Positions 37,845 to 47,420 of a stretch of 64,000 nt of DNA are shown one piece after another. The notes below the pieces were generated by a model. It saw nothing but the letters and a program-made list of their open reading frames with translations. It was not told the origin of the DNA and ran no database searches. This DNA is from Legionella santicrucis. Its GTDB lineage: Bacteria > Pseudomonadota > Gammaproteobacteria > Legionellales > Legionellaceae. The position numbers and the translations under genes were made by a program. Location: contig NZ_LNYU01000050.1 of the NCBI RefSeq assembly GCF_001468135.1, positions 1 through 64,000 on the forward strand, read 5' to 3'. Each line of letters opens with the position of its first letter. Positions within the stretch are counted from its first letter, which is position 1.

Positions 37845-38498
37845 CTACATCTTATAAGAAATTGGTTCGTCTAAATCAGGACCGACCTTTGTATAAGATG
37901 GCATGTTTTTATTTATATCTGTCTTATCTTTGGAGTAAATAATATTTAAATTTCTTTGATCAATTTTTTCACCATCAAAATTAACCAAATGCGCTTCCAT
38001 ATTATATATATGCAAGGTAATACTAATCGTTACGTCCAAACCTTTTCTGCATTTGAGTTGATGCACAAAAATACTCGTTAAATCATCGCTATTACTATGA
38101 AATCTATTTCGATCAATACGATTAACAAGCCGCGCTGATTTCTCGCCAGTTGGTTGATAAAATTTCTCGGATATAGGGCCTTCAAGAACGGTTACAGTAC
38201 CTTTATACTTATGATCATGAATTGTTGTTTTCTGTCTCGATGCAAATGCAAATATCCATATCGATAAAGGATTGACAGAATCATTATCATAGAGAAGGTA
38301 TCGCCCTACACCTTGAGGTAGATTCGTTAATGGATCCGCTGGGGTATAGACACTATGATCCAACTTTAATGAACCCTCAACGAGTAACCGGGGGAGATAT
38401 TTTGAAACCGTTTCATAGTTTACAACCTCCAATTCATTCATTACCTTTACTATTTTTTCTCTATTTGCTTCGCTTATAAGCTCATTTTTTTCCTGCAT
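37845..38498 (-). CDS. Cysteine-dioxygenase-like cupin protein
   Basis: Protein of 217 residues. The IHDHKYKGTVTVLEGPISEK segment (near residues 92-110) and the later TISITLHIYNM (near 165) match the cupin His-x-His plus distal His iron site of cysteine dioxygenase, including the LHLY-like end strand. The Cys of the Cys-Tyr crosslink in mammalian enzymes is not obvious. The family oxidises thiols such as cysteine to sulfinates. N- and C-terminal extensions are unlike short bacterial members. It is beside a putative effector gene; its own substrate is unknown. Confidence 0.6.
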   Translation of the reverse strand: MQEKNELISEANREKIVKVMNELEVVNYETVSKYLPRLLVEGSLKLDHSVYTPADPLTNLPQGVGRYLLYDNDSVNPLSIWIFAFASRQKTTIHDHKYKGTVTVLEGPISEKFYQPTGEKSARLVNRIDRNRFHSNSDDLTSIFVHQLKCRKGLDVTISITLHIYNMEAHLVNFDGEKIDQRNLNIIYSKDKTDINKNMPSYTKVGPDLDEPISYKM

Positions 38499-38678
38499 AT
38501 CGCTTCCTTAAATGATTTTTTTATGTTTGAGTTAATTGCTGTTAAATTCGTAATTTTTCGATTCTGTATATAGCCAATAATAAGCATAAAAATCAATGAA
38601 TTAATTTCAATTTTTAAAACTTTCACAACATTTCATCATTTTATCTTAAATGGAAAATGAAACGAGAAAAGCACCCCC

Positions 38679-41186
38679 TCATAAAAATTTAGCAGTGCCT
38701 AACGAGAAGCTGGATGATGAGGAAGGATCATGAACAAGATTATTTACTTGTGATCTGGATAATGTACCTGATTCATGCCAATTGAAAAAAAGCATTCTGC
38801 TGACAGCCTGTAACTTTACTTCTCTTTTTTCGCCATATAATTCGTCAATTATTTTGACTGCTTCGGTTAAAACATCTGACTGAGATAATGAATCAAAAAC
38901 GTGATGAGCATTGTTTTGAAGAAGAGAGGCCTGTTCTGTGAATGGAATATCTGAGAGACGTACCCGCAAAGCCTCCCTATAATAATTCTTTAAAGCACGA
39001 CGGCTTATATCGGTATATAAAACTCTGTTACTATCATAAAACTCTTTTAGAAGAAGCAAATCATCAAGAGGTAACTCTTCTTTTTGCGATCCAGCGATTG
39101 CTTCCCAAAGGATTTTATCAGCAGCAATTTTTTCCTGAAATTCCTTACTTATTATCTCCTGTTCTTTTGTTTTTTCCGCAAAAAAATTAGATGTGGACAA
39201 ATTATGGCTGTTTTTTTCGGAAGAAAACTCCATTTTTTCGTTCAATTTTTCCTGCTCCTCCAACTCGACACTGCATCGGCGTTGCCATTTTCTAAACTCA
39301 CCCTGTATGTGATTCAAAGTAGTTGCAAGTTTCATCTGAAGAAATTCAGGAAGACTCTCAAAAAGTCGAGTAAGCTCATTAACAACAATTCCTTTTGTAA
39401 CAAATTGAGTAATTGACGGAAACTCGCCGGCTAAAATTAAAAATTGGGTGAAATCTTTTTGAAATTTATGGAGTTTCGTTATGTGATAAGCAGTTTTCTC
39501 TTGATAAAGTATCTCTTGAGATTCTGTTAAAGCTCGATTCATGCGTTCCCAAAGTTTCGAATTTTTTAGCACCATTCCAATCAGTACACTTGAATTCATA
39601 AAATCCATTTCCTGAAGGCAAACCCCAGCAAGTTGTGAGTCAGGCATAAAACAAAGAGCATTCTCCAATTCTTTTAATAAGACCTGATAAAGTACACTAA
39701 AATCATGTAGATACTTTTTTAAAGCATCAAATAAAAAATGAATGGCGGAAGACTTAGCAAGCATGGCTGAACTTTGGGTATCTTGTAATACGCGGATGGT
39801 AACAAGAATATTAAAACTCGTAGTTAACACGGTTTCCGTAAACTGCCAATAATCTTCTGTTGAAGAAGCTTTTATTTCCGCGTGAGAAGAAAGATATGGT
39901 TTTAAATCAGCATCAAAAGTAAATAAGTTGCGATAAAAAGAACTCATTGGATGGGGCTGTATCGTTTTATCAGATAATTCGGTAGCACTCACATTATGAG
40001 AAAATTGATCTAATTTTTCAACTTGACGCAATAAACCTTCAATAAAGAAATTAAACTGTTTGGCTAATGTAGCACGATCAATACTATTAAAATCAAAGAT
40101 GCTCCGTTCATCAGATAAAGAAAGTATATTTAGCCAAATATTCATTTGTTCTACAAAAGGAGTAACCTGATTCACAGGTAATATTATTGCTGTTGGCATG
40201 CTTTCAAGATACATAATTTGTGGTTCTTCTACATCAGCTATACTGGTGGGAAAGTCTTGTAGTAGGGTCATTTTCTTTAATCGATTTGATAAAATCGCTG
40301 CTAAATCATGTGCAAATTGCCGATAATGACCGTCTTCGCCAAAACTGATGTTACTAAAGGACTCCATACATAAATATTTTGTAAGCTCTGTTTTGGTCTT
40401 GCTGTCTACTAAATCCGAGGGGAGTTGTTTTAAAACAGTGCTGACCATATCGACAAAAAGCGCATCGTTTACTTTGCTTTGTAACAGCCTTGCCTGTTCT
40501 GCAAGAGAAGGAAACAATCCTTTGATTTTTCTGTAATTTAGAAAATAGCCTTTAGTATATCCTTTAGGATTGAACCATCCTTGATATTCAAAGGGGCAAA
40601 AAAGATCTTCATTATTTTTTTTGTGACCATAATAACGAAATGCTGCCCCCCAATCGATACGTGCAAATTGAATAAATGTCATTTCCACTGACGACATCAC
40701 GTCTAAACAGACCACATTGCCGCTATGGACGCTATGATCTCCCAAGAGTAAAGAAAACATTAATGCCACAGCAAGGCCATAATATTGTTTTAATTGGGTG
40801 AGCAATAAATAGGATTGAGGTCCGTAAAACATTTCTACGAGTGGATCGCGATCAGAACCATCTCGATAACCAGTTCCAATGATTTTATATAACTCTTTGA
40901 ATTCTACTTTAGGTTGAATAAGTCCATAACTACCATCTTCAAATTGAATCAATTGAGCACAAATTAAGGATGAATGATATATTTTATCAATCAAACCTCG
41001 GTGCTTAAATTCTTGTAATAGTAAACCAGCAAACAACTCTGTGAATAATTCTCGAGGATCCTTAGGTTTTTTTACAAAATATTCCACACCATCCGAATCA
41101 CGATAAAAACCGTCTGCTTTATTGTGATTTTTACCCCCTTTTTTATTTTTAAACTTAGTGAGTATCTTGCCTTTGTAAGTGAACAT
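38679..41186 (-). CDS. Putative Dot/Icm effector with lipid-kinase-like N-terminal domain
   Basis: Protein of 835 residues, no signal peptide or membrane segment. The first 240 residues show an atypical-kinase order of motifs: EYFVKKPKD (Lys39-40, candidate ATP-binding Lys), an ELFAGLLLQEF helix (Glu50), LLGDHSVHSGNVV (149-157, catalytic-loop-like Asp, His, Asn) and ARIDWGAAF (Asp178, metal-binding-like). This pattern resembles phosphoinositide kinases and, from memory, the N-terminal PI 4-kinase domain of the Legionella effector LepB. The remaining 600 residues are helical with a Glu/Lys-rich coil near 640-680. The C-terminus (SSSSSFSLGTAKFL) suits a Dot/Icm signal. Exact activity is inference. 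Confidence 0.6.
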   Translation of the reverse strand: MFTYKGKILTKFKNKKGGKNHNKADGFYRDSDGVEYFVKKPKDPRELFTELFAGLLLQEFKHRGLIDKIYHSSLICAQLIQFEDGSYGLIQPKVEFKELYKIIGTGYRDGSDRDPLVEMFYGPQSYLLLTQLKQYYGLAVALMFSLLLGDHSVHSGNVVCLDVMSSVEMTFIQFARIDWGAAFRYYGHKKNNEDLFCPFEYQGWFNPKGYTKGYFLNYRKIKGLFPSLAEQARLLQSKVNDALFVDMVSTVLKQLPSDLVDSKTKTELTKYLCMESFSNISFGEDGHYRQFAHDLAAILSNRLKKMTLLQDFPTSIADVEEPQIMYLESMPTAIILPVNQVTPFVEQMNIWLNILSLSDERSIFDFNSIDRATLAKQFNFFIEGLLRQVEKLDQFSHNVSATELSDKTIQPHPMSSFYRNLFTFDADLKPYLSSHAEIKASSTEDYWQFTETVLTTSFNILVTIRVLQDTQSSAMLAKSSAIHFLFDALKKYLHDFSVLYQVLLKELENALCFMPDSQLAGVCLQEMDFMNSSVLIGMVLKNSKLWERMNRALTESQEILYQEKTAYHITKLHKFQKDFTQFLILAGEFPSITQFVTKGIVVNELTRLFESLPEFLQMKLATTLNHIQGEFRKWQRRCSVELEEQEKLNEKMEFSSEKNSHNLSTSNFFAEKTKEQEIISKEFQEKIAADKILWEAIAGSQKEELPLDDLLLLKEFYDSNRVLYTDISRRALKNYYREALRVRLSDIPFTEQASLLQNNAHHVFDSLSQSDVLTEAVKIIDELYGEKREVKLQAVSRMLFFNWHESGTLSRSQVNNLVHDPSSSSSFSLGTAKFL

Positions 41187-41488
41187 CCTTGACTCAAACG
41201 CGCTTAATTTACAGATAGTTTTATCATTTTTTAATCGTTTGAGAAAGATTTATAACACTATGATATTAAATAATGAAAAGTAGGATTTATTGGCAATGGG
41301 CTCCCAATGTCCACCGCTACGTGGAATACTTTCTGACATTTACTTTGCAAAAAAAGCATAATATTAGGAATGAATTTACAGTTTTGCAAAATAAGTTGAC
41401 GACAATGAAATAATATCTTAATTTGTAACTATGATTTGTGATTACACAAAATACAAAGATACATACACAGCATGAAAAGGGAGCACTC
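41187..41488. other. Divergent intergenic region, effector gene / carbonic anhydrase
   Basis: 302 bases, AT-rich, between divergent starts. Apart from a candidate promoter for the carbonic anhydrase gene (listed separately) I see no repeat or RNA structure. Confidence 0.4.
41396..41424 (+). promoter_or_regulatory. Candidate sigma-70 promoter of the carbonic anhydrase gene
   Basis: TTGACG at 41396-41401 and TAATTT at 41419-41424, spacing 17, 64 bases before the ATG at 41489. The -35 is near consensus, the -10 weak. Confidence 0.35.
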
Positions 41489-42538
41489 ATGTTAATTAAA
41501 TTAATGCTTGGAGTACGTCAGTTTCAAGACGAATCATTTAAACAAATGCAGGGGATTTTTGAGCATTTAAGTGAGGGACAAAAGCCCGAAATTTTATTCA
41601 TTACTTGTTCTGATTCACGCCTTATGCCAAATCTTTTAACCCAAACAAAACCAGGAGAATTATTTGTCATTCGCAATGTAGGCAATATTATTCCCCCTTC
41701 CAATGTGCCCTCCAGTGAAGCAGCAGGTATTGTATTTGCTTTAAATGAGCTAGATAGCATTAAAGACATTATTATTTGTGGCCATTCGCACTGCGGTGCC
41801 ATGAAAGGACTCTTAACACCGGACTTAAAAGATCGCCTCCCTGAAGTAAGTTCGTGGTTACAACATTCGCATTCGGTTTTAAAACAAATGCAGGATACAA
41901 ACACGCCTCACAGCAGCGACTTTGCTTTGAACGTTCGTCAAGCAACCAAGCTCAACATTTTAACACAACTTGAACATTTAAAATCGTATCCTCTTGTAGC
42001 CGAAAAGCTGGCCCGCGGAGAGCTGAATCTACACGGATGGCTCTACGAGTTCGAAAAAGGAGAAGTACTTGTTTATGAACCTCAAGTCGAAGAGTTTGTT
42101 TCTTTTGAGAAGGCATTAGCATTGGCTATTTCTGCTCGTAGAGACAAAATTATTGAGCAAGTAGCAATGAACTACCTAGAGTCCTTGGCTCATCCGCGAA
42201 CAACCAAAGAATATGAAATATTAATTCAGTTATTTTCTCTTCTTGAAAAGAACAATTTACTTACTATCTGGCCTGCAATAAAAACAGAGGCAACACAAAA
42301 ACTATGGGCAGAATTAGGAGGGTTATACCCAAGTATTGAAGACTTGCAATTCAGTACCTTACTGGATCAAGGATGTCAGTTAAAACTAAAAAATCTCCAA
42401 AGCTTTCAAAAAAATATTATGGAATCTCAAGGATATCAGCAATACATAGAGCAAATAATGCGTTACTCACTCTTTACTCCTCCCCCACTTCCTTTAACTG
42501 CAAATACGCCACATGAGTCGCTCAACATTCGTTGTTAA
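41489..42538 (+). CDS. Beta-carbonic anhydrase with C-terminal extension
   Basis: Zinc enzyme interconverting CO2 and bicarbonate, 349 residues. The N-terminal 210 residues are a canonical beta-class domain: FITCSDSRLMP (Cys, Asp-Arg), VIRNVGNIIPP and ICGHSHCGAMKG (His, Cys). About 140 more residues follow (from near EQVAMNYLESL), helical, with no family I recognise, ending in a Pro-rich segment. I choose the ATG at 41489 behind AAAAGGGAG; the frame is also open to a GTG at 41438. It is the second carbonic anhydrase domain in the window. Confidence 0.92.
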   Translation: MLIKLMLGVRQFQDESFKQMQGIFEHLSEGQKPEILFITCSDSRLMPNLLTQTKPGELFVIRNVGNIIPPSNVPSSEAAGIVFALNELDSIKDIIICGHSHCGAMKGLLTPDLKDRLPEVSSWLQHSHSVLKQMQDTNTPHSSDFALNVRQATKLNILTQLEHLKSYPLVAEKLARGELNLHGWLYEFEKGEVLVYEPQVEEFVSFEKALALAISARRDKIIEQVAMNYLESLAHPRTTKEYEILIQLFSLLEKNNLLTIWPAIKTEATQKLWAELGGLYPSIEDLQFSTLLDQGCQLKLKNLQSFQKNIMESQGYQQYIEQIMRYSLFTPPPLPLTANTPHESLNIRC

Positions 42539-42717
42539 ATATGATTTTGGAAGGCTAAGCCTTAAATTAATGTTCCAGCATGGAGGCAATACAATATTAC
42601 ATTAAGTCACGCAACGAAATGAGAAACATTAAATTCTATATATTACTTTTGCTTGCAATTTATTTGTATGACCTATAATTATAAATTAATAAATAACAAA
42701 TTACCTGGGATTTAAAA

Positions 42718-45700
42718 ATGGAAAGCTCATGGAAAGAACAGTTATCTCAACAGGTGATAAACAAACTAGGCACTAAAAAAGGAAAGAAGTTTGTTGAAAA
42801 ATACTTACCTGTTTTACCGCTGAGTTACTGTGAACAACATTCTGCTGATGAAACATTAAGAGATCTTTTACAAATTGATTCGTTATCGTTGCAAAATCCA
42901 TTAACGATTGATTTTGTAGAATCACCACGTACCGAATTCCCTTTACATATTATGCTCTATCGCTATGGTAGCCCCATACCCTTATCTGATATTTTACCCA
43001 TACTTGAAAACATGGGACTGCGCACTTATACGGAACGACCTTATAGAATAGAGGTTGATCAAAATGAAGTGATTTGGATCAGTGATTTTAATGTCACATA
43101 TACTCGAGCTAATTTACTTACCCTCGATAAAGTAAAAACCATTTTTAATGAAGCCTTGATAAAAATTAGCACAGGTGTTTGTGAAAATGATGGCTTCAAT
43201 AAACTGATTTTAGGGGCAGGATTATCTTGGCGTGAAATTATTATCATTCGCGCTTATGCAAAATACATGCAACAAACTGGATTTCGTTTTAGCAAGCAAT
43301 ATATTGAAAAAACAGTGGATGCCTATGCCGTAATCGCCAAAAAACTCATTCAACTTTTTTATTTAAAATTTAGTTCGAAACAAAATTCCACCATTCAAAA
43401 AGAAAAGATTGCTCTGGAACAAGAAATTCAAACGGATATTGATGCAATCAACAGCTTAGACGAAGATCATATTATTCGCTATTTTTGGTCTTTAATAAAA
43501 GCCACTTTACGTACGAATTATTTTCAGCTTAATGCTGAAGGACAACTCAAAGAATACTTATCATTTAAGCTTGATTCAACAAAAGTCCCTGACTTACCCC
43601 CAGGACAACCTATCTATGAAATTTTTGTCTATTCTGCACGCTTTGAGGGCATTCATTTACGTAGTGCCAAAGTAGCTCGTGGCGGTATTCGTTGGTCGGA
43701 TCGTCCTGAAGATTTTCGTACTGAAGTGCTAGGGCTAATGAAAGCTCAAAAAGTAAAAAATGCAGTAATTGTACCTTCAGGAGCAAAAGGTGGTTTTGTC
43801 TTAAAAAAACCATTGCTTTTACTTGATCGCGAACAAATAAAACACGAAGTAATTTATTGTTATCAATCTTTTATTCGAGGTTTGCTTGATCTGACCGACA
43901 ATCTTATCGACGATCGTGTTGTTTCTCCCCCAAATACTCTCTGTTATGATGATGCAGATCCTTATCTTGTTGTTGCTGCGGATAAAGGGACTGCAACATT
44001 TTCTGATATTGCTAATGGAATTGCCAAAGAATACAACTTCTGGCTTGGAGATGCTTTTGCCTCAGGAGGATCTGCAGGATATGATCATAAAAAAATAGGC
44101 ATTACCGCTCGCGGTGCATGGGAATCAATCAAGCGGCATTTTCGTGAATTGGATATCAACATTCAGCAGCAAGACTTTACTGTAGTTGGTGTAGGGGATA
44201 TGAGTGGCGATGTATTCGGTAATGGTCTAACGTACACTAATCATTGTCTTTTAATCGCAGCCTTTGATCATCGTCATATTTTTCTTGACCCGACACCAAA
44301 CGCACTGCAATCCTTTGAAGAGCGTATGCGCTTGTTTCAATTACCTACTTCCTCATGGGAAGACTACAATCCAAAGCTTGTTTCAAAAGGTGGTGGTATT
44401 TACAAACGAACCGTCAAATCGATCACGATTACTCCTGAAGTAAAAAAAGTTCTTGCGATTACAAATGACTCACTTACGCCCAATGAATTGATTCGAGCCA
44501 TATTAAAGGCGCCTGTTGATTTATTATTTAATGGTGGTATTGGTACCTATGTTAAAGCATCAAACGAATCACATGCTGATGTGGGAGATAAAACCAATGA
44601 ATTTTGCCGCGTTAATGGAAATGAATTACGTTGCAAAATTGCAGGTGAAGGAGGAAACCTTGGTTTTACTCAACTAGGAAGAGTGGAATTTGCACTTAAT
44701 GGCGGTTTAATTAATACAGATTCAATTGATAATTCAGCAGGTGTCAGCTGTTCTGATCATGAAGTCAATATTAAAATTCTACTCAATAAAGAAATGAATC
44801 AAGGGAAACTTACCGAAAAAAAACGCAATCAACTTCTTACTAAAATGACTGAAGAAGTCGCTCAACTCGTTTTACAGGACAATTATAATCAAGCACTAGT
44901 CTTAAGCTTCTCTGCGATAAATACCATATCTTATAGTGGTTTATATCAAACATATCTTAAAGAACTAGAAGTAGCAGTCCATTTAGACAGGAGTGTTGAA
45001 TTTCTTCCTGATGATAAACGACTTTTGGAACGTAAAGCCTCTGGGCAAGGGTTAACACGCCCAGAACTATCTATTATTATGGCCTATACAAAAATTTATA
45101 TTACCAGTGAACTATTAAAATCTAATTTACCTGATGACCCCTATTTTACCACCATACTTGAAACTGGATTTCCTTCATTACTTAAAAAAAATTATGCAGA
45201 GCCAATGACGAAACATCGATTACGTCGTGAAATTATCGCAACACAATTAAGCAATCAAATTGTGAATACTGTAGGCATCACATTTATGTACCGTTTACAC
45301 ATCGAAACAGGGCAATCAATAGCGGATATTGCTCGTGCCTATACTGTTGCCGCCAAAGCCTATCAAGTAGATAATTTGCACCACTTGGTTGATTCACTTA
45401 ATTATAAGTTACCCGTACAAACTCAATATGAATTGCTTCACCACGTCAGGCAATTAATGAATTTGGCAACCCGCTGGTTTTTACACCATAAACGTCTTGA
45501 AGGTGAGATAGCTCACAATATAGCTCATTACAGTCAATCAATTAGCAAACTTGAGCTATTAATCCCTGATTTAATGGCTGGGGTTACTCGAGATTATCTT
45601 GATAAAATGGTGGCACAATTTTTAGGTATAGGTTTACCTGAGGACGCTGCGCGAAAAATTGCGACCACTCGTGCAATGTATACCTTACTCAATATCATAG

Positions 45701-46080
45701 AAGTTGCTACACAAAATAAATTCGATTTAAGAAGAACCGCAGAGGTTTATTTTAAAGTAGGTAGTAAATTTAGTTTAGTTTGGTTTCGTGATCAAATAGG
45801 GAACGATTCTCGTGAGGGTCATTGGAATAATCTTGCTCGTCTATCCTTGCGTGATGAATTAGATAACCTTCAACGTCGATTAACCATTGTCATTTTAATT
45901 CATGATCAAAAGAAGCTTGATGCAGAAGAACTAATTTCCTACTGGTTTACCAAAAACAGCTTCATTCAACAACGTTGGGAACAATTGCTGGAAATGCTAT
46001 TAGATAGTCCTAGCATTGACTATACTATATTCTTCATCGCCTTACGTGAATTATCCACATTAATTAGTGTAGAAAAATAA
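42718..46080 (+). CDS. NAD-specific glutamate dehydrogenase, short form
   Basis: Oxidatively deaminates glutamate to 2-oxoglutarate and ammonia with NAD (1120 residues). The catalytic core has ARGGIRWSDRPEDFRTEVLG near residue 320, GAKGGFV with the Lys near 358, and VGVGDMSGDVFGNG near 492. Large bacterial enzymes of this class are about 1600 residues; this one lacks most of the long N-terminal regulatory region, and the upstream 180 bases cannot hold it, so the short form looks native. It is separated by 179 bases from the carbonic anhydrase gene. HutG products would feed it. Confidence 0.92.
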   Translation: MESSWKEQLSQQVINKLGTKKGKKFVEKYLPVLPLSYCEQHSADETLRDLLQIDSLSLQNPLTIDFVESPRTEFPLHIMLYRYGSPIPLSDILPILENMGLRTYTERPYRIEVDQNEVIWISDFNVTYTRANLLTLDKVKTIFNEALIKISTGVCENDGFNKLILGAGLSWREIIIIRAYAKYMQQTGFRFSKQYIEKTVDAYAVIAKKLIQLFYLKFSSKQNSTIQKEKIALEQEIQTDIDAINSLDEDHIIRYFWSLIKATLRTNYFQLNAEGQLKEYLSFKLDSTKVPDLPPGQPIYEIFVYSARFEGIHLRSAKVARGGIRWSDRPEDFRTEVLGLMKAQKVKNAVIVPSGAKGGFVLKKPLLLLDREQIKHEVIYCYQSFIRGLLDLTDNLIDDRVVSPPNTLCYDDADPYLVVAADKGTATFSDIANGIAKEYNFWLGDAFASGGSAGYDHKKIGITARGAWESIKRHFRELDINIQQQDFTVVGVGDMSGDVFGNGLTYTNHCLLIAAFDHRHIFLDPTPNALQSFEERMRLFQLPTSSWEDYNPKLVSKGGGIYKRTVKSITITPEVKKVLAITNDSLTPNELIRAILKAPVDLLFNGGIGTYVKASNESHADVGDKTNEFCRVNGNELRCKIAGEGGNLGFTQLGRVEFALNGGLINTDSIDNSAGVSCSDHEVNIKILLNKEMNQGKLTEKKRNQLLTKMTEEVAQLVLQDNYNQALVLSFSAINTISYSGLYQTYLKELEVAVHLDRSVEFLPDDKRLLERKASGQGLTRPELSIIMAYTKIYITSELLKSNLPDDPYFTTILETGFPSLLKKNYAEPMTKHRLRREIIATQLSNQIVNTVGITFMYRLHIETGQSIADIARAYTVAAKAYQVDNLHHLVDSLNYKLPVQTQYELLHHVRQLMNLATRWFLHHKRLEGEIAHNIAHYSQSISKLELLIPDLMAGVTRDYLDKMVAQFLGIGLPEDAARKIATTRAMYTLLNIIEVATQNKFDLRRTAEVYFKVGSKFSLVWFRDQIGNDSREGHWNNLARLSLRDELDNLQRRLTIVILIHDQKKLDAEELISYWFTKNSFIQQRWEQLLEMLLDSPSIDYTIFFIALRELSTLISVEK

Positions 46081-46195
46081 AAACGCTTTTCTTTTGAAGA
46101 GAATCATCAAACAAAGTAAGAGAGCATTGTTTTTTTTTAGGCATATATGTTACTTTGTTCTCACAAATAATAGTTGATGGTTCAAGGAGTTTATG

Positions 46196-47329
46196 ATGGA
46201 TGAAGAAAAGAGAAGAAATGCTAGCCAGAAAATCGCCAATGCTAAAAAAATTGAACGTACTCTTCTCAAACAAGAAGTAATTGATGATTATCAAAAACGT
46301 AATTTTATCAAACAACAAGCAATTGGTGAGTATCAAGAAGGAATTAATTTATTTTTACAAATTTCCAATAAAAGTGTTGCAGATATTAAAGCAATCGTTA
46401 GTGCTTACTATGATCTGGCCACTCTTTATTTTAATTCAAAAGATTATGCAAATGCAGGTGCATGTTATGAAGCAGCGATAAACCAACTCGTACAAACTTC
46501 ATTAGATGATGATTCTTATCGAAACTTAACTGAATTATATATTGATTTGGCTGATGCTTGTTATGAAATGATGCATCAAGTTGCCGGAGATCAGGCAATG
46601 ACTAATGCAATAAAAGCATTTGGATTAATTCAGTATAAAACACTTGAAGAACACCGAATTGGTGATCCTGTGACTCATTTCAGAGAGTTTCATGCTTATT
46701 ATGAAAAAAAATTATCCACAAAATCATACTTAAAATCTGCCAATTTTATAAATCATGAACATTTGTTGGGTGAAAGACAAGTTGAAAGACAACAAGAACA
46801 AGCACTTTTCGATCAATTTGAAAGCATATCTCTTAGTGAAATACAACAATTTGATCGCAGTCTTGAAAAGATGTTATCGCAATTGTCTTTGTCTGCAGAA
46901 CAACCGATTTTTAGTCCGATTTCATTAAATAAAACTCCCAGCGATAGTGCTTATCGCGGAATGGCAATGCAATTTTTAAATTTAGCCAAATCCCATATTC
47001 AAAATCAACAAATTTCGGATGCAATTACCACCTATCAACAGGCAATTAGAACACTCAATGCAATCCAATTACCCAACGAAAGCGACCTGCAAATTATTCA
47101 AAGTCTGCTGCAACAAATAGAATACTTGCAAAAGAAGCCTAGCTCGTCGCACTCTCATTCTGTTACATCCACATATCAGGCCGAACAACCATCCGTATCG
47201 GTAACTACTCAAAGAATGGGCTTTTTTGATCGTAGATTTAGAGACAGCACTAATGAACCTACTCCACAGTTTGATTCTTTTAATGAAACAAGCGAGGAAG
47301 AAGAAGATGAGAATAGAATGTCTCTATAA
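46196..47329 (+). CDS. TPR-like putative Dot/Icm effector
   Basis: Soluble protein of 377 residues. The N-terminal half has TPR-like helix pairs (YQEGINLFLQISNK, AIVSAYYDLATLYFNSKDYA, NLTELYIDLADACYEM), and another such pair appears near residues 258-300 (MAMQFLNLAKSHIQNQQISDAI). The C-terminus is disordered and ends SEEEEDENRMSL, an acidic E-block like those of Dot/Icm substrates. AAGGAG spaced six bases favours the ATG at 46196 over 46193. No named effector is recognised. Confidence 0.65.
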   Translation: MDEEKRRNASQKIANAKKIERTLLKQEVIDDYQKRNFIKQQAIGEYQEGINLFLQISNKSVADIKAIVSAYYDLATLYFNSKDYANAGACYEAAINQLVQTSLDDDSYRNLTELYIDLADACYEMMHQVAGDQAMTNAIKAFGLIQYKTLEEHRIGDPVTHFREFHAYYEKKLSTKSYLKSANFINHEHLLGERQVERQQEQALFDQFESISLSEIQQFDRSLEKMLSQLSLSAEQPIFSPISLNKTPSDSAYRGMAMQFLNLAKSHIQNQQISDAITTYQQAIRTLNAIQLPNESDLQIIQSLLQQIEYLQKKPSSSHSHSVTSTYQAEQPSVSVTTQRMGFFDRRFRDSTNEPTPQFDSFNETSEEEEDENRMSL

Positions 47330-47420
47330 AACCTAAGCCATACCACTAAATTCAATACCCCGGTACAATGATAAGATGCCGGGATATATAAACATCTATC
47401 ATCTGATTATGAGTCTCCCG

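Noticed and set aside
38942-39416. Plus-strand frames of 82-110 codons opposite the large putative effector gene
   Set aside because: They are antisense to a long intact frame and have no start signals or recognisable domains.
47335-47360. Partial similarity to the end of the MITE-like element (ACCACTAAATTCAATAC)
   Set aside because: The match is short, covers one end only and has no partner inverted repeat nearby; could be chance in an AT-rich spacer.
47359-47383. CCCGG...CCGGG hairpin after the TPR-like gene
   Set aside because: Only five base pairs with a 15-base loop and no T-run; not enough to call a terminator.
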